Below are positions 11,207-22,272 of a stretch of 64,000 nt of DNA, in pieces. The DNA comes from Armatimonadota bacterium (GTDB taxonomy: Bacteria; Armatimonadota; UBA10988), in the NCBI GenBank assembly GCA_016235455.1, contig JACRKZ010000138.1, positions 1 to 64,000 on the forward strand. The letters run 5' to 3'. The stretch's first letter is position 1, and each line of letters begins with the position of its first letter. The notes under the pieces are model-generated. The model did no database searches. It had not been told where the DNA came from and was given only the letters and a program-made list of their open reading frames with translations. A program made the position numbers and the translations under genes.

Positions 11207-11325
11207 CTGGCCCTGCTCATTCGGGCGCCGAGCGGCGTCCTCCTCCCCGCGTCACGACTTGCCAGCGCGGGCCGCCCAACCGCACAATGGGCTAGCGCCA
11301 CCACGCGCCGGGAGCCCGACCCGCC

Positions 11326-12795
11326 ATGATCCCGCTGCTACTGACCACCGCACTGGCCGCCAATGCGCCCATCCGGGCCTTCTGCATCGACTTCAACTGG
11401 GGACCGGGCGGGCCCAACGGCTTCGCCAAGCCGGGTCTGTGGGCCGATGTCTCGCCCGCCGACTCGCTGGCCTGGCACGCGGCGCTCGGCGCCAACGTCA
11501 TCCAGACCTTCGCCGTCTCCTGCAACGGCTACGCCTGGTACAAAGGCGGCCAGGTGCCGCCGCAGCCGGGGCTGCGGGCCGACTTCCTGCCCGAACTGGT
11601 CAAGCTGGCCCACGCGCGGGACATGCGCGTCATGGGCTACTTCTGCGTCGGCTCCAACACCCGCTGGGGCGCCGAGCACCCCGACCTGAGCTACGGCACG
11701 CCCAGCGCGCCGCACATCCCCTTCACCACCGCCTACCTCGACTTCCTCTGCGCGGAGATCGAGGAGTCGCTGCGGCTCAGCGGCATGGACGGCTTCATGA
11801 TCGACTGGGTCTGGAACCCGACGCGGCCGGTCAAGGACGGGGTCGAGCAGTGGCTGCCCAGCGAGCAGGCGGCCTACGCCGAACTGATGGGCAAGCCCTT
11901 CCCCGGCGCAGACAAGCTCGGCGCCGATGACCGGTTGGCTTATCACCGCCGCGCTATCGACCGCTGCTGGGCGCGCATTCGTCAGACCGCCAAACAGGCC
12001 AGGCCAGACTGCGTCATCTGGCTCAGTTGCCACAGTCTGGCCGACCCGACCGTGGCTGGCTCACCGCTGCTGCGCGAGGTGGACTGGCTGATGAACGAGA
12101 ACCCCAACCCCGCCGACCTGGCCGCCGCTCGGGCCAGCGCCGGGCCGAACACCACGCTGGTGCAGTGTCTGGTGGGCTGGGGCGATGCCCACGACGCCCA
12201 GCGCGTGCTGCTCAGCCCCGAGTACCGCGATCTCGCCGTCTACGGCTTTGCCAAGCCGGGCGACAACGGCTTCCCGCTGCCGGTGGCCGACTATCTGGCC
12301 CAGCCCATTCGCGGCTTCCGCGGCAACGACCGCAACATCGCCGTGCTGGCGCGCTGGTTCACCGGCCGGCCCATCGATGAGCCGGCACCGCTGGTAACCC
12401 AGGCCGCCGACGGCCAGCTCGCCCTGACGCCCGACAACGCCAAACTGGTGGGCATGAGCCCGGTGGTCATGGACGGCCAGATCGGCCATTGGGGCAACGT
12501 GCGCGACAGCGTCACCTGGCGCCTCCGGGTCGACCGACCGGGCGACTTCGACCTGGTGTTGACCTACGCCGTGGCGACGGGCATGGCGGGCAGCCGGTTC
12601 GCGGTGCTGGTCGATGAGCGGCGCTATGAGCAGACCGCGGTGGAGACCGGGCCAAGCTGGCGCGAGTACCGAGCGTTCGGGCTCGGCCGCGTGGCCCTGG
12701 CCGCGGGCGAGCACACGGTCAGCGTCGTGCCCGACCCGGCCGGGCCGTGGCGTGCGATCAGTCTGAAGGGGTTGGTGTTGGCGGCGGCAAGATAG
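11326..12795 (+). CDS. Secreted TIM-barrel glycosidase-like protein (alpha-L-fucosidase-like fold) with C-terminal beta-sandwich
   Basis: Signal peptide; RVMGYFCVGSNTRWGAEHPDLSYGTPSAPHIPFT, DGFMIDWVWNP, C-terminal CBM-like region (TWRLRVDRPGDFDLVLTYA). Confidence 0.6.
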   Translation: MIPLLLTTALAANAPIRAFCIDFNWGPGGPNGFAKPGLWADVSPADSLAWHAALGANVIQTFAVSCNGYAWYKGGQVPPQPGLRADFLPELVKLAHARDMRVMGYFCVGSNTRWGAEHPDLSYGTPSAPHIPFTTAYLDFLCAEIEESLRLSGMDGFMIDWVWNPTRPVKDGVEQWLPSEQAAYAELMGKPFPGADKLGADDRLAYHRRAIDRCWARIRQTAKQARPDCVIWLSCHSLADPTVAGSPLLREVDWLMNENPNPADLAAARASAGPNTTLVQCLVGWGDAHDAQRVLLSPEYRDLAVYGFAKPGDNGFPLPVADYLAQPIRGFRGNDRNIAVLARWFTGRPIDEPAPLVTQAADGQLALTPDNAKLVGMSPVVMDGQIGHWGNVRDSVTWRLRVDRPGDFDLVLTYAVATGMAGSRFAVLVDERRYEQTAVETGPSWREYRAFGLGRVALAAGEHTVSVVPDPAGPWRAISLKGLVLAAAR

Positions 12796-12861
12796 CATGA
12801 GGGGAGTTGGCGGCCCCTTTGGCTGTCCGGGTCGTAACGCAAGGGGAAGGGACATGCTACG

Positions 12862-13056
12862 ATGAAGGTGCGTGCAGTGCTGGCTAGACTGCGCGCCGAC
12901 GGCTGGGATGTGGTGCGCGTGACGGGCAGCCACCGGCAGTTGCGCCATGCAAGCAAACCCGGGACGGTGACACTGTCAGGCCACCTCAACGACGACATGC
13001 AGGCAGGTACACTTCGCAGCATCTGGCGGCAGGCCGGCTTGGAGCCCGAGCAATGA
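12862..13056 (+). CDS. hicA: HicA-family mRNA interferase toxin
   Basis: VRAVLARLRADGWDVVRVTGSHRQLRHASKPGTVTLSGHLNDDMQAGTLRSIWRQAGL: HicA dsRBD-like fold with conserved GSH motif; SD-like aaggggaaggg upstream. Confidence 0.93.
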   Translation: MKVRAVLARLRADGWDVVRVTGSHRQLRHASKPGTVTLSGHLNDDMQAGTLRSIWRQAGLEPEQ

Positions 13057-13268
13057 TCGACTATACCGTGATCTACGAGCGCGGCCCGCGCAACTGGTCG
13101 GCCTACGTGCCTGACCTGCCGGGCTGTGTCGCCACCGGGCGTGATCGCGCGCGGACCGAGCAACTCATCCGCGAGGCCATCGAGCTGCATATCGAGGCCC
13201 TGCGTGAAGCCGGCGAATCGGTGCCCGCGCCCACCGTAGAGGCCGGCGTCGTGTCCGTCGCCGCGTGA
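13053..13268 (+). CDS. hicB: HicB-family antitoxin
   Basis: YTVIYERGPRNWSAYVPDLPGCVATGRDRARTEQLIREAIELHIEALREAGESVPAP: HicB family; start overlaps the hicA stop. Confidence 0.92.
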   Translation: MIDYTVIYERGPRNWSAYVPDLPGCVATGRDRARTEQLIREAIELHIEALREAGESVPAPTVEAGVVSVAA

Positions 13269-13276
13269 CCGTAGGA

Positions 13277-13315
13277 CAGACGGCCCACCGCCTGAGGATC
13301 GCGATGGGCCGTCTG
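13277..13315 (+). terminator. Hairpin terminator downstream of hicAB
   Basis: Perfect 11-bp inverted repeat CAGACGGCCCA / TGGGCCGTCTG immediately after the hicB stop, between convergent genes. Confidence 0.65.
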
Positions 13316-13338
13316 CGTCTTTGGGTTGTTCGGGGAGA

Positions 13339-14043
13339 CTAGAAGCTGTGCTCCCAGGCCAGCTTCACGCCCGGAACCAGGCGCACCGAGCGGTTGTAGT
13401 TGTGGCTCGGAATGTCGATGTCGAACGTGCCCGTCACCGACAGGCCATTGCCCAACGGGTAGGTCAGGCTCTGGCCCAGAATGGCCACGGCAAAGCCGTT
13501 CGGCGCGTAGGTCTTGCCGGAGTTGAAGCCCACTGCGCCCCAGGTGACATACGTCAGCTTGGCCGGCAGCGTCCAGGCGCGACCCGCCGAGGCGAGGAAC
13601 ACGTCGTGGTGCTGGTTGGTCAGGCCGTGGTAGATCGACAACGTCGGGTTCCAAGGCGAGACCGAGGTGCTCACCGAGGCGAACAACTCGTTCTTGGTGA
13701 TGTTGCCCAGCGGCCCGCCGTAATGGATGTAGCCACCGGTGACCGTCACGGGCAGGCTCTTGGAGGCATAGGTCAGCCGAGCCGTTACATCGTACTCGCT
13801 GCCGTAGCCCGACGCGTACGGCTGCCAGTGCCAGCCAGACACCCCGGCGCTGAACTCGGGGCTGATCTGGTAGTTCAGGCCCAACGAACTCGACTGCCCG
13901 CTGTAGCCGAACTGCAAGCCGCGGAACACGTACTCCACCTGGTAGCCGGTGCTGGCCGAGATCGAGAAGTCCCTGGCCACCCCGGCGCTCACGGCCGTCA
14001 GTGCCAGGCCTGCGACGAGCACGAATCCTGTCCACTTACGCAT
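13339..14043 (-). CDS. Outer-membrane beta-barrel-like protein
   Basis: Signal peptide (MRKWTGFVLVAGLALTAVSAGVA), alternating amphipathic strands (YQVEYVFRGLQFGYSGQSSSLGLNYQI), terminal aromatic (LAWEHSF). Confidence 0.65.
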   Translation of the reverse strand: MRKWTGFVLVAGLALTAVSAGVARDFSISASTGYQVEYVFRGLQFGYSGQSSSLGLNYQISPEFSAGVSGWHWQPYASGYGSEYDVTARLTYASKSLPVTVTGGYIHYGGPLGNITKNELFASVSTSVSPWNPTLSIYHGLTNQHHDVFLASAGRAWTLPAKLTYVTWGAVGFNSGKTYAPNGFAVAILGQSLTYPLGNGLSVTGTFDIDIPSHNYNRSVRLVPGVKLAWEHSF

Positions 14044-14125
14044 TGCTCTGTCCTTTCACTGCCGTTGGCGCAGGGCGCTTGTCCATGTTTCAACGCACGG
14101 CGCCGGGGCAATCGAGTCGCTTGGC

Positions 14126-15631
<1,506 letters not shown>

Positions 15632-15813
15632 TCACCTGTCACTTCGGCCCGCCTGGGCACTCGGGCCTGTCCGGCCCACACCCGATCCCCGGTCGCGCCG
15701 CTACCGAGGACCGCGCGGACACAACGTGTTATCGCGCCGCGCGCCACACCCCATCTGCCCCGAAACCGTCGCCGCCCCACTTTCACCTGTATTCCTATCT
15801 ACTTACTCGTCAT

Positions 15814-15842
15814 ATGCTACGCTTCGGACCCAACGGCGTCAA
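15814..15842 (-). promoter_or_regulatory. Candidate sigma70-type promoter (TTGACG-17 bp-TAGCAT)
   Basis: On the minus strand: TTGACG, 17-nt spacer ccgttgggtccgaagcg, TAGCAT, inside an unusually AT-rich patch upstream of the metY leader. Confidence 0.4.
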
Positions 15843-16017
15843 GTCCTATTTTAAGATCGTGTATTGGGTGATTGTTGGCCGAGACGTCGAGCAGCCGGGG
15901 ACGGCCCGCCGCCGAACTGGGCGAGCCGACCGGGCGTGTGGGGCGATCAGCGGCGTGGCGCCACGGAGTGGCAGTGGTGGAAAGCGGCGAATCGCGCGAT
16001 TGTACTGACGATGAGGC

Positions 16018-17739
16018 CTACCGCTCGAGCCGCGGCGCCAGCCAGACGCCCCAGGTGCCGCTGGCGCTGTCCCCGCCGAGCGCGGTCAGCAACTCCAGGC
16101 TCTTGGCGCCGTCGAGCGGCAGATCGAGGTGACGCGCAGTGTGGTCGGCCACCGGCTCGGAGCGCCAGATCTCCCGGCCGTCCGCACGCACAATGAAGCG
16201 CACCGCACCGTCATGGCCGTCTTGCAGGCCGTAGTCAGCCACCAGCCGTTTCCACTGGCCAGCGATCGCGTAGCTGTAGCTGGCAGCGGCGTGCGCAAAC
16301 AGGCCGCGGTCGTAGAAGCGGCCACCGACGGCGAGGAAGCGGTTGGTGTCCTCGCGCCAGACCTGGTCACGCAACGGCTGGCCCCAGCCCGTGCTCGCCG
16401 CGGTCCAGCGCAGGTCGGACAAGGCGACGGTCGTGGTGCCCGCGGGCACAGCGTCAGGCGCCAGCAGCGCCGGCGGGTTGGCCAGTCGCCGCACGAGGCG
16501 GCCTTGCGCGACCGCGACAGGGTCGGTGGCGAGCGCCTCCAACCCGCCGGCGACGCGGTCGATGGCGACCCTATCCCGCGAGTCCAGCGCGGCGAACGCC
16601 TCGGCCACCAGCGCCTGGCGCTGCATGGCACTCAGATCGGGCCTGGCATTGTCGTCGGCGGTGTAGTGGAAGCTGTGCGTGTCCCAGGCGCCGTTGTCCA
16701 GGCAGGCGCGCAGCCGCAGCTCGAACCGGCCGCGGCGCAGATCGCCGATGCTGACCTTGAAGCGTCCGTCGGCGTCCGGCAAGGCGGTCCAGGCGACCGC
16801 GTCGTAATCGTCCTTGATCGCCTCGTCGTCGTTGTAGGCGATGACGCCGTAGGGCTTGGGTGTGCCGCTGACCTTGCCGCTGACGGCGATCTTGCCGTCC
16901 TCGTAGGCCCACTTGAGATCCGTCAGCTGGGAGCTGACCTGGCCGCCGACGCCGTCGCGCGAGCCGCGGAACAGAGGCTGCCGCGCCAGGGCCAGGGCCG
17001 TCGCGCGCGACAGGATCGTGCCGGGCTTCTCGCCGCGCAGTTCGTTGCCGAAGGTATGGTTGCCCGCACCCATCAACGACAGGCCACGCTTCCGCTCCTC
17101 GCCGGTCTCCTTGTCGTGCGGCAGGCCAAAGGCGTGGCCCAACTCGTGGGCGAACCCGCCGATGTAGTGGCTGTTGAACTGGCCGAGACTGCACGGCCCG
17201 CCATACCAGGCGGGCGTGGTCTTGTCGGGCAGGTTGGCCGCGCTGATGCGCTGGTCGTCGTAGACCAGGCAGATGCCGTGGTCGAACGCACCCGACCCCG
17301 CATACGGCCCGACCTCGACCGCCTTGTCGCCGTTCCACTCGAGCAGCGTGGTGACCACCAGCACATACTCGCGGTCCAGATCGATCCCGCGCGGCGCGAC
17401 CGCGCGGCGCACCTCGCCGGCGATCTCCCAGAACGAGTTGCGGCCATACTCGCGCAGCTTCTTGGCGCCCGTGACCAGCTCGATCCGCGCCACCTCGCCG
17501 GCCATATCCAGCGCGAAGGTGTGCTCGCCGAGGCCGTTGGCGGCCATGCCGCGCCGGTAGAAGTCGGCCACATGCTGCACGCAGGCCGTGACCCGCGCAG
17601 CATACCCAGGAATGGCCTCGCGGTCGCTCGGCGTGAAGTAGACGATGCGCAGCACGGGCCCGGCGGCCGCTTGGAGGCGCGCGCCACAGCACAGCGCCAG
17701 AAGACAGGCCAGCAGCATGGGTCGGGCGGAATGGCGCAC
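16018..17739 (-). CDS. Secreted metzincin-like metalloprotease with C-terminal NPCBM domain
   Basis: GGFAHELGHAFGLPHD (HExxHxxGxxH zinc site) followed by a Met (LSLMGAG); C-terminal NPCBM-like WGQPLRDQVW...FYDRGLFAHAAASYSYAI...FIVRADGREIWRSEPV. Confidence 0.7.
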   Translation of the reverse strand: MRHSARPMLLACLLALCCGARLQAAAGPVLRIVYFTPSDREAIPGYAARVTACVQHVADFYRRGMAANGLGEHTFALDMAGEVARIELVTGAKKLREYGRNSFWEIAGEVRRAVAPRGIDLDREYVLVVTTLLEWNGDKAVEVGPYAGSGAFDHGICLVYDDQRISAANLPDKTTPAWYGGPCSLGQFNSHYIGGFAHELGHAFGLPHDKETGEERKRGLSLMGAGNHTFGNELRGEKPGTILSRATALALARQPLFRGSRDGVGGQVSSQLTDLKWAYEDGKIAVSGKVSGTPKPYGVIAYNDDEAIKDDYDAVAWTALPDADGRFKVSIGDLRRGRFELRLRACLDNGAWDTHSFHYTADDNARPDLSAMQRQALVAEAFAALDSRDRVAIDRVAGGLEALATDPVAVAQGRLVRRLANPPALLAPDAVPAGTTTVALSDLRWTAASTGWGQPLRDQVWREDTNRFLAVGGRFYDRGLFAHAAASYSYAIAGQWKRLVADYGLQDGHDGAVRFIVRADGREIWRSEPVADHTARHLDLPLDGAKSLELLTALGGDSASGTWGVWLAPRLER

Positions 17740-17847
17740 GTTTGGTCTCCGGTCGGCGCATTCTACGCGCCGGCCGCCCCGCGCGCAACGACGGGGCGAG
17801 AAGGGTTGGCCATCGGCCGTGGCGAACTGCGCGGCAGGAGCTTCGTT

Positions 17848-19314
17848 ATGCTGCCGACCCTGGCCCTCCTAGCCCTGACTGCTGCCCAGCCGCACCGCAC
17901 CGACTGGATGCGCGACGCCGGCTGGGGCGTGTTCACGCACTACCTGACCGGCGCCGGGATGAGCGCCGACGACTGGAACAAGCGCGTCGACGCGTTCGAC
18001 GTGCCGGGCCTGGTCAAGCAGCTCGAGACCATCGGCTGCCGCTACTACTTCCTGACGCTGGGCCAGAACTCGGGGCACTACTGCTCACCCAACGCCGCGT
18101 ACGACGCGGCGACGGGCATCAGCCCTAGCAAATGCTCTAAACGCGACCTGGTGGCGGAGCTGGCCGTGGCGCTGGAGACCAAGGGCATCCGCATGTGCGT
18201 CTACCTGCCCGCGGGCGCACCGAACCAGGACGCGAAGGCCATGGCCGGGCTGGAATGGACCAACGGCCCGCACCGCAACGCCAACTTCCAGCGCAAGTGG
18301 GAGGCGGTCATCCGCGAGTGGTCGCTGCGCTGGGGCAAGCGCGTGCACGCCTGGTGGTTCGACGGCTGCTACTGGCCCGACGCCATGTACCGCTTCGCCG
18401 AGGCGCCCAACTTCGCCAGCTTCGCCGCGGCGGCCAAGGCAGGCAACCCCGACAGTCTGGTGGCCTTCAACCCCGGCGTGATCAACCCAATCATCTGCCA
18501 GACCCAGTGGGAAGACTTCACCGCGGGCGAGATCAACGAGCCGGGCTACATGGAACATCCCGGCCGCTGGGTGGTGGCGCCGCAGAAGCCCGGCGAGACT
18601 GATGCGCCGGCTGAGCAACGCCGCGCGCAGTATCAGATGCTGAGCTACCTTGGACCTACCTGGTGTGCCTCGCCGCCGCGCTTCACAGTCGACCGCGTCG
18701 CGGAGTATACGCGCGATGTGATGGACCACCAGGGCGTCGTGACCTGGGACGTGCCGATCGGCGCCGGCGGGCTGATTCCCAAGCCGTTCTTCGACCAGTT
18801 GGTGGCATTGCACGCCAGCCTGGCCGGGCCGCGTCCGCCCAAGACCGAGCGGCCGGTGACCCCGCCGGGCAACCTGGCCTTCCGCAGGCCGGCGCAACTG
18901 CTCAGCCTCGACGGCCTGCGCACCATGCAGGTGAACAGCGGCACCTACCACCCCAAGTGCGGTGTCGACGGCGACCCGGGCACCTTCGCCCTGGCCGGCG
19001 GCGAGTGGCCTTGGAGCTACCATGTCGACCTGGAGAAGGCGCAGGCCCTGGCCCGGGTGGTCATTACCTTCGCGGGTAGCCGCGACGGCCCGCGGAAGAC
19101 CGGCTACCCCACCGAGTACGCCATCCGGCTTTCGGCGGACGGCCTGAACTGGACCGAAGTGGCGCATGTGCAGGACGCCGTCGGCGGCAAGGTGGAGCAC
19201 ACCTTCGCAGCGGTCGAGGCACGCTATGTGCGCGTTCTCTCGATCAAGCCCGACGCGGCGGACCAACCGGGCGGTCAAATGGCCGTCGCGGAGTTGGAGG
19301 TCTACGGCCCTTAG
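17848..19314 (+). CDS. Secreted GH29-like alpha-L-fucosidase with C-terminal F5/8 type C domain
   Basis: Start chosen at ATG 17848; MRDAGWGVFTHYLTG, YYFLTLGQNSGHYCSPNAAYD, VHAWWFDGCYWPD; C-terminal discoidin-like WSYHVDLEKAQALARVVITFAGSRDG...YVRVLSIKPD. Confidence 0.7.
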   Translation: MLPTLALLALTAAQPHRTDWMRDAGWGVFTHYLTGAGMSADDWNKRVDAFDVPGLVKQLETIGCRYYFLTLGQNSGHYCSPNAAYDAATGISPSKCSKRDLVAELAVALETKGIRMCVYLPAGAPNQDAKAMAGLEWTNGPHRNANFQRKWEAVIREWSLRWGKRVHAWWFDGCYWPDAMYRFAEAPNFASFAAAAKAGNPDSLVAFNPGVINPIICQTQWEDFTAGEINEPGYMEHPGRWVVAPQKPGETDAPAEQRRAQYQMLSYLGPTWCASPPRFTVDRVAEYTRDVMDHQGVVTWDVPIGAGGLIPKPFFDQLVALHASLAGPRPPKTERPVTPPGNLAFRRPAQLLSLDGLRTMQVNSGTYHPKCGVDGDPGTFALAGGEWPWSYHVDLEKAQALARVVITFAGSRDGPRKTGYPTEYAIRLSADGLNWTEVAHVQDAVGGKVEHTFAAVEARYVRVLSIKPDAADQPGGQMAVAELEVYGP

Positions 19315-19318
19315 CAAC

Positions 19319-19356
19319 CGAGCGGGGCGGCTCCCTTGAGGTCGCCGCCCCGCTCG
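19319..19356. terminator. Bidirectional terminator hairpin between convergent genes
   Basis: Perfect 13-bp inverted repeat CGAGCGGGGCGGC / GCCGCCCCGCTCG. Confidence 0.65.
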
Positions 19357-19375
19357 CCTCAGCCGCCGGAACGGC

Positions 19376-19987
<612 letters not shown>

Positions 19988-20118
19988 GCTCAACTCCGTG
20001 GCCAGCGCTGTGCCGGCGCGACCAAGATGCACTATCGCAATGCGCTATGTCAAGCGCGGAATCGGCTTCACTTTGACACGCGGGTGCCAGACGGCTACGC
20101 TTGTCCAGGAGAGCAACG

Positions 20119-21024
20119 ATGGCACACCAGACCGATCGACGCAGTTTCCTGGGCACCGGTGCCGCACTGGCGGCGGCCGGGCTGTTGGCTGGGCGCGGCC
20201 AGGCGCAGGCCGCGCGCAGCAAGGTCATCGTGGTGACCTGTCCGACCGCCATCACCGAGACGGACCAAGCCGATGCCGCCGCGGTCAAGACGATGATCGA
20301 TAAAGGCATCACCGCGCTGGCGGGCACCGACCAGGTGGACGCCGCCTGGGCCGCGCTGGTCAAGACCGACGACAAGGTGGCGCTGGTCGACGCGGGCACC
20401 TGGCTGATGAACGTGCCGGCCGTCTTCGCCGAAGTGGCGCGCGGCATCCAGAGCGCCAAGCCAGCCAAGCTGGCCCTGGCCATCTGCAAGATGACCAACA
20501 ACAACGCCGAGTACATGGGCAAGCTCAAAGCCGCGCTGGAGGCCGCCAAGGTCTCGGCCGACCTGATCGACCCCGGCTTGTACGCGCTGCCCTGCAAGTT
20601 CGGCGATGCCTTCACGCTGATGGCCACGCTGCCCACGGTCAAGGCGCACCCCATCTCGGGCGTGTCGGGAGCTGTGAAGCACTACGCCACGCTGACCGCG
20701 GGCAAGGTCTCGGAGTACCATGCCAACGGCATGGAGACCGCAGGCAAGGTGTTGGCCGACGAGTTTGGCAAGCACCGCCACCTGACCATCATCGACGGCC
20801 TGCGCTGGGGCAACGGTCGCAAGGGCCCGAGCTTCTACCGCAAGTGCCTGCTGTTCAGCACCGACCCCGTGGCGGCCGACGCCGTGGCGCTCAAGCTGTT
20901 CCTCGAGAATCAGCAGGCGCTCAACAACATCCCGCCCGAGCGGCACATCCAGCGGGCCGAGACCGAGTACAAGGCCGGCATCGCCGACCTGGCCAGGATC
21001 GATATCGTCGACCTCAAGGTCTAG
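20119..21024 (+). CDS. TAT-signal DUF362-like protein
   Basis: Start ATG 20119; DRRSFLGTGAALAAAGLLAGRGQAQA TAT-type signal; VDAAWAALVKTDDKVALVDAG similar to the DUF362 paralogue at 25763..26746. Confidence 0.6.
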   Translation: MAHQTDRRSFLGTGAALAAAGLLAGRGQAQAARSKVIVVTCPTAITETDQADAAAVKTMIDKGITALAGTDQVDAAWAALVKTDDKVALVDAGTWLMNVPAVFAEVARGIQSAKPAKLALAICKMTNNNAEYMGKLKAALEAAKVSADLIDPGLYALPCKFGDAFTLMATLPTVKAHPISGVSGAVKHYATLTAGKVSEYHANGMETAGKVLADEFGKHRHLTIIDGLRWGNGRKGPSFYRKCLLFSTDPVAADAVALKLFLENQQALNNIPPERHIQRAETEYKAGIADLARIDIVDLKV

Positions 21025-21027
21025 GCC

Positions 21028-21909
21028 ATGTGGGCTCTGCTCGCGGTGATACTGCTCGCTACGCCTCCGAAGGCCCCGGAGCCGCCCGAGGCGCTGCTCC
21101 GCGCCGCCTTTGTGGCCGGCAGCCCGCGCCTTGACGGCGCGATCGAGGTGTTCACCGGCGAGCACATCTACGAGTACATGGACGGCGCGGGCGAGTTGCC
21201 GGTGGCTTGTGGCTACCGGCAACTCGCCGCGGCCAGGCTGGTCGACGCCGCGGGCCGCAAGCTGACCGCTGAGCTGATCCTCTGCCCCGGCCCGGCCGAG
21301 GCCTTCGGCATCTACAGCCTGCGTCGGCAGCCGGGCGAGGCCATTGTGCCGCTGTCGCATCTGGCGCGGCACCTGGATGGCGAACTGATCGGCTGGCGCG
21401 GGCCGTATTTCTGGGTCGTCTCGAGCCTGGCGCAGCCCGCGCCGTCCCAGGACGATCTGTTGGCCACGGCCAAGCTGATCGAGGCCCGCATCCCCGACGC
21501 CGGCGCCCTGCCCGACCTGCTTGGGCGGCTGCCCATCGCCGACCTCAAGCCCGACAGCGCGCGCTACTGCCACGGCAAGTTCGGGCTCGATACGTTCTGG
21601 TTCCGCCGCGACAACCTGCTCGGCCTGCCGCTGCCTAGTGATGGGAGACCGGTCGACGTGGAAGTCGCCGCCGCCCGCTACGAGAAGCCCGTCGGGCAGC
21701 TCATCGTGGCCCACTACCCGAGCGTCGAACTGGCCGCCGCAGCCCACGCGCGTTGGGCCGCAGCCAAGGAAGCACACGAACTGGCCGTGCTCGACGGGGC
21801 CTGGCTGGGCCTGGTGGTCGATGCCGCCAGCGAGGCCGATGCGGCGGTGCTGGCCGAGCGGCTGAAGGCGACGATGGCCAAGCCGGGACCGGCCTGGACC
21901 GAGGGCTGA
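21028..21909 (+). CDS. Secreted DUF6599-like protein
   Basis: Signal peptide; EVFTGEHIYEYMDGAGELPVACGYRQL and PAEAFGIYSLRRQPG motifs. Confidence 0.6.
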   Translation: MWALLAVILLATPPKAPEPPEALLRAAFVAGSPRLDGAIEVFTGEHIYEYMDGAGELPVACGYRQLAAARLVDAAGRKLTAELILCPGPAEAFGIYSLRRQPGEAIVPLSHLARHLDGELIGWRGPYFWVVSSLAQPAPSQDDLLATAKLIEARIPDAGALPDLLGRLPIADLKPDSARYCHGKFGLDTFWFRRDNLLGLPLPSDGRPVDVEVAAARYEKPVGQLIVAHYPSVELAAAAHARWAAAKEAHELAVLDGAWLGLVVDAASEADAAVLAERLKATMAKPGPAWTEG

Positions 21910-21948
21910 CGTGGCCGGGCGGCGGCCAGCGATGCCAGGCCGAAGGGC

Positions 21949-22143
21949 ATGGACGCCAACGTGCTCATCATCATCGAGCCAGGCAAGCGCGGGGGCCGAC
22001 CGTGCGTTCGTGGCCAGCGCATCGCCGTGGCCGATGTGCTGGGCAGGCTGGCCGCCGGCATGGGCGAGGCGGAGATAGTCGACGACTTTCCCGAACTGAC
22101 CGTCGAGGACATCCGGGCGTGCCTGGCCTTCGCGGCCGGATGA
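21949..22143 (+). CDS. DUF433 domain protein (putative antitoxin)
   Basis: IEPGKRGGRPCVRGQRIAVADVLGRLAAGMGEAEIVDDFPELTVEDIRACLAFA is a classic DUF433 sequence. Confidence 0.9.
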   Translation: MDANVLIIIEPGKRGGRPCVRGQRIAVADVLGRLAAGMGEAEIVDDFPELTVEDIRACLAFAAG

Positions 22144-22272
22144 GGTGGTCCGGTAACGTCCCACGTCGCCGCCAATGCCCCGACTGGGAGCGCCAAGCGC
22201 CAGCAGCCTGCTCACAAGCCGGAAGAGGCGATGGCGACTCACATAGCAGGTGGACCATGGAACGGGGGCAGG

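Noticed and set aside
16129-17847. N-terminal 573 aa of the 1061-aa + ORF ending at 19314
   Set aside because: Antisense to the metalloprotease-NPCBM gene; the real start with signal peptide is ATG 17848.
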